Positions 6,301 to 6,897 of a stretch of 6,897 nt of DNA are shown in pieces; position 1 is the stretch's first letter; every line of letters starts with the position of its first letter. The DNA is taken from assembly GCA_964400155.1 (NCBI GenBank), contig CAYNSQ010000029.1, positions 1 to 6,897 on the forward strand, in the 5' to 3' direction. A program made the translations under genes and the position numbers. The DNA comes from JAYTJL01 sp964400155 (GTDB taxonomy: Bacteria > Patescibacteriota > Saccharimonadia > Saccharimonadales > UBA10212). Below the pieces are notes generated by a model. The model was not told where the DNA came from, did no database searches, and saw only the letters and a list, made by a program, of their open reading frames with translations.

Positions 6301-6897
6301 TGGCGAACTTTCTCTTATAAGAGGTTGTGCGGCAGGTGATGTGTTGAAATGGGACAACACTAACTTTGAATGGGATTGTGGTGTTGATGCTGGTGCAGGT
6401 GGTTCGCCATTTGGTTCTTCAGGAGGCGTTATAACCAAGAGTACTTCGACTGACAGACTGCAACTAAGTGTTGCAGAAGCCGGGGACTATGGTCTTCAAA
6501 TTAATGCTTCAGTAGTACCAACTGCCGATATGTTAGATATAACAAACAGTGGTCAAGCTGTTACTACAGCGGGAGTAAGCGGTCTACAAATAAGTTATTT
6601 TGGCGGAGCGGCTGCTGTTGAAGCTAGCGCCCAACGAATAGACTTGACCGGTGGTACAACAGCAGGAGGCACCTGGAACGGGTTGCAAGTTGTACAAGGG
6701 ACAATTACGGCCGGAACAACCGTACAAGATATTAAATTAGAGACTGCCGCCTTAACATCTACCTCTGGTACATCTGTTATAAACGGACTCAACTTAGCAT
6801 CCGCCGGTGCCATCAACAGTTCTACCGCTGGTTCTATTGCCTGGCGTGGTTTGAGTGTTACCAATGCTAATGTTACCCAAGGTTCCGGTGGTAACGC
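3305..6897 (+). CDS. Giant tail-fibre-like beta-repeat surface protein, N-terminal 1197 residues (3' end beyond window)
   Basis: One frame runs without a stop from ATG 3305 to the window edge. A signal peptide (R2, K6, K8; core about 10-28) is probably cleaved at QAAA|G after residue 36. Residues about 40-160 are a conserved 'YQGRL' head domain (NYQGRLLD at 43-50; STPYALNSA near 155-163), followed by an LGGLTAANFLQL link. Residues about 232-306 repeat a V/I-x-LG/NIG pattern. Residues 379-401 hold GAMYYNSTTNKFRCYQNSAWADC, a motif shared with phage tail fibres. Residues about 405-543 look like a jelly-roll-type beta domain. LQSAYDN (about 553), TNGL repeats (700-734), two TGNYVAS...GLTGG units (from 778 and 886), TFTLPD (about 857) and GDVLKWD (1011-1017) follow. 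Such giants occur in Patescibacteria and may mediate attachment; that role is inference. Fourteen cysteines fall in seven local pairs. The Shine-Dalgarno is poor; an in-frame GTG at 3296 is an alternative start. Confidence 0.88.
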   Translation, partial: MRTSAKQKYGLIAALIVVFSFVFYSAVFTNHTQAAAGTNQQLNYQGRLLDISGAVVADGLYNMEFKVYQDGNGCVSGGSAPCGGTLKWTETYIQTNRVTIKNGYFSVNLGSLTAFGTSVDWNQDTLWLSINIGGTANTPTPTWDGEMTQFKRLTSTPYALNSAQLGGLTAANFLQLAQGVQTDTSISNPSIFINKNNASLTPNIVQLQKAGSDVLVVDNGGALSVTPSVATSTIVLGSTAQTGTITLGQYSGTSTSIINIGANAGASSTQQVNIASSATGVSTLVLGSSSSTSTTTIRGGTGGININPSGSSNTGLIIAPTNNSTAAFQLQSASAADTLLTADTTNNRLIVGNATGTNGNTTQLIVDSATADPSSGSNGAMYYNSTTNKFRCYQNSAWADCISGTANSTATFTSGLANVAASSTGVAAETLVFTSATGVSNTAGVTGFTAPKSGSFRTCLVKNNAVITAGTFNLRWRVNGVSTGASACPMDSTTNRQSSTALDPGVVSFSQGDTIGVAVDTNAGFLPTGTNDFTVYWSVEYNSTTTSPSGATLQSAYDNFDTITTTDTHDLLVNAADTATDANVLFNLQCVTSCSTNGRFAVQNSATDVFTVNPNSGNIVLAPAGAGDSVFTTDADSNLQVNYTSATDATINIANISITDNAAASTGTLYGLAITNNDNGANVGVPDALAYLNNANAAETVTNGLLVDQTGAGTLTNGIRINRTAGTITNGLVFAGTGYTNYIDTPSSVFKVDGTGVVTAADVTCASTNCITLSTETTGNYVASANTSALTGLTGGSAGSEGAALTLGFDYSQALSGDVGLASNAAVFGQSGLVFEGSAADTSETFIAITNPTSDHTFTLPDVASGNICISNVACVSTSGTAGTFTGNYVASVATNGGLTGGAAASNAAALTLSIDQTASLTWTGTEAFNGATSFTPSGTNDVTFTLDADSFIIAGGDSINDFTGDGLAVSSGALQLRLDTTAADGSSTSSVSGLELVGGELSLIRGCAAGDVLKWDNTNFEWDCGVDAGAGGSPFGSSGGVITKSTSTDRLQLSVAEAGDYGLQINASVVPTADMLDITNSGQAVTTAGVSGLQISYFGGAAAVEASAQRIDLTGGTTAGGTWNGLQVVQGTITAGTTVQDIKLETAALTSTSGTSVINGLNLASAGAINSSTAGSIAWRGLSVTNANVTQGSGGN
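3998..4222 (+). repeat. Degenerate LG/NIG beta-repeat block inside the giant fibre gene
   Basis: This block encodes residues about 232-306. Short units recur as STIVLGSTA, GTITLGQYSG, SIINIGANAG, QQVNIASSA, STLVLGSSS, TTTIRGGTG and GGINI, about 10-15 residues apart. The alternation of hydrophobic residues with a closing Gly fits a trimeric beta-roll or beta-prism shaft like those of phage fibres and YadA-type heads. The structural reading is inferred. Confidence 0.6.
5402..5506 (+). repeat. Three tandem TxTNG(L/I) repeats in the giant fibre gene
   Basis: The protein repeats begin at T700 (TVTNGLLVDQTGAG), T714 (TLTNGIRINRTAG) and T727 (TITNGLVF), units of 14 and 13 residues. Related NGL units reappear near the window end at 1123 (TWNGLQV), 1158 (VINGLNL) and 1180 (WRGLSV). 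This is the regular rung pattern expected of a beta-helix or beta-roll shaft. Confidence 0.65.
5636..6064 (+). repeat. Duplicated TGNYVAS...GLTGG module in the giant fibre gene
   Basis: Two related modules begin at nt 5636 (T778, TGNYVASANTSALTGLTGG) and nt 5960 (T886, TGNYVASVATNGGLTGG), 108 residues apart. Each continues into an Ala-rich stretch and then AALTLxxD. Each is preceded by a close Cys pair (C765/C770 and C869/C875). They look like diverged copies from internal duplication. Confidence 0.65.

Noticed and set aside
5968..6864. Minus-strand open frames at 5968-6438 and 6595-6864
   Set aside because: Same reason: antisense shadows of the repeat-rich fibre gene.
15..6897. Alternative genetic code (UGA as Gly or Trp)
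   Set aside because: None of the four genes has an in-frame TGA, Trp is encoded by TGG, and the three complete genes end at TAA or TAG, so the window gives no evidence of recoding, though TGA is not used as a stop here either.
3305..6897. Prophage tail-fibre gene
   Set aside because: A signal peptide and three neighbouring exported cellular-type genes argue for a cell-surface protein, and no phage structural, lysis or integrase gene is present.

Overview
The window holds four consecutive genes on the + strand, and all four encode exported or membrane-anchored surface proteins. Protein style points to a member of the Candidate Phyla Radiation (Patescibacteria), most likely a Saccharibacteria-like lineage. 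The evidence is a small Ser/Thr/Asn/Gly-rich secreted protein ending in the '...AGTYTTTLTYICTAIF' pattern, a DUF916-like membrane protein, and a giant tail-fibre-like beta-repeat protein that starts with a 'YQGRL' head domain. This assignment rests on recognition of protein families, not on a marker gene. None of the four reading frames contains an in-frame TGA, so the standard code suffices and nothing suggests UGA recoding.

Layout: 15-1112 encodes a 365-residue secreted protein. After a 75-nt gap with a strong Shine-Dalgarno, 1188-2150 encodes a 320-residue DUF916/WxL-interacting-like protein. It appears to start at a rare AUU codon and has a signal peptide and a C-terminal membrane anchor. 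Seventeen nt later, 2168-3139 (GUG start) encodes a 323-residue membrane protein with an Ig-like and a PKD-like extracellular domain between two membrane segments. A 165-nt AT-rich intergenic region follows, with a possible promoter and a perfect leader stem-loop. From 3305 to the right edge one uninterrupted frame of 1197 codons begins a giant modular surface fibre, cut off by the window end.

The first three genes look like an operon. The trio of a secreted WxL-like protein, a membrane-anchored DUF916-like protein and a further membrane-anchored surface protein recalls the cell-surface complex (csc/WxL) loci of Gram-positive bacteria, which is the main biological hypothesis here. The giant fibre downstream probably has its own promoter and may be a host-contact or attachment protein, but its function cannot be proved from sequence. 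There are no tRNA, rRNA, CRISPR or mobile-element signals.
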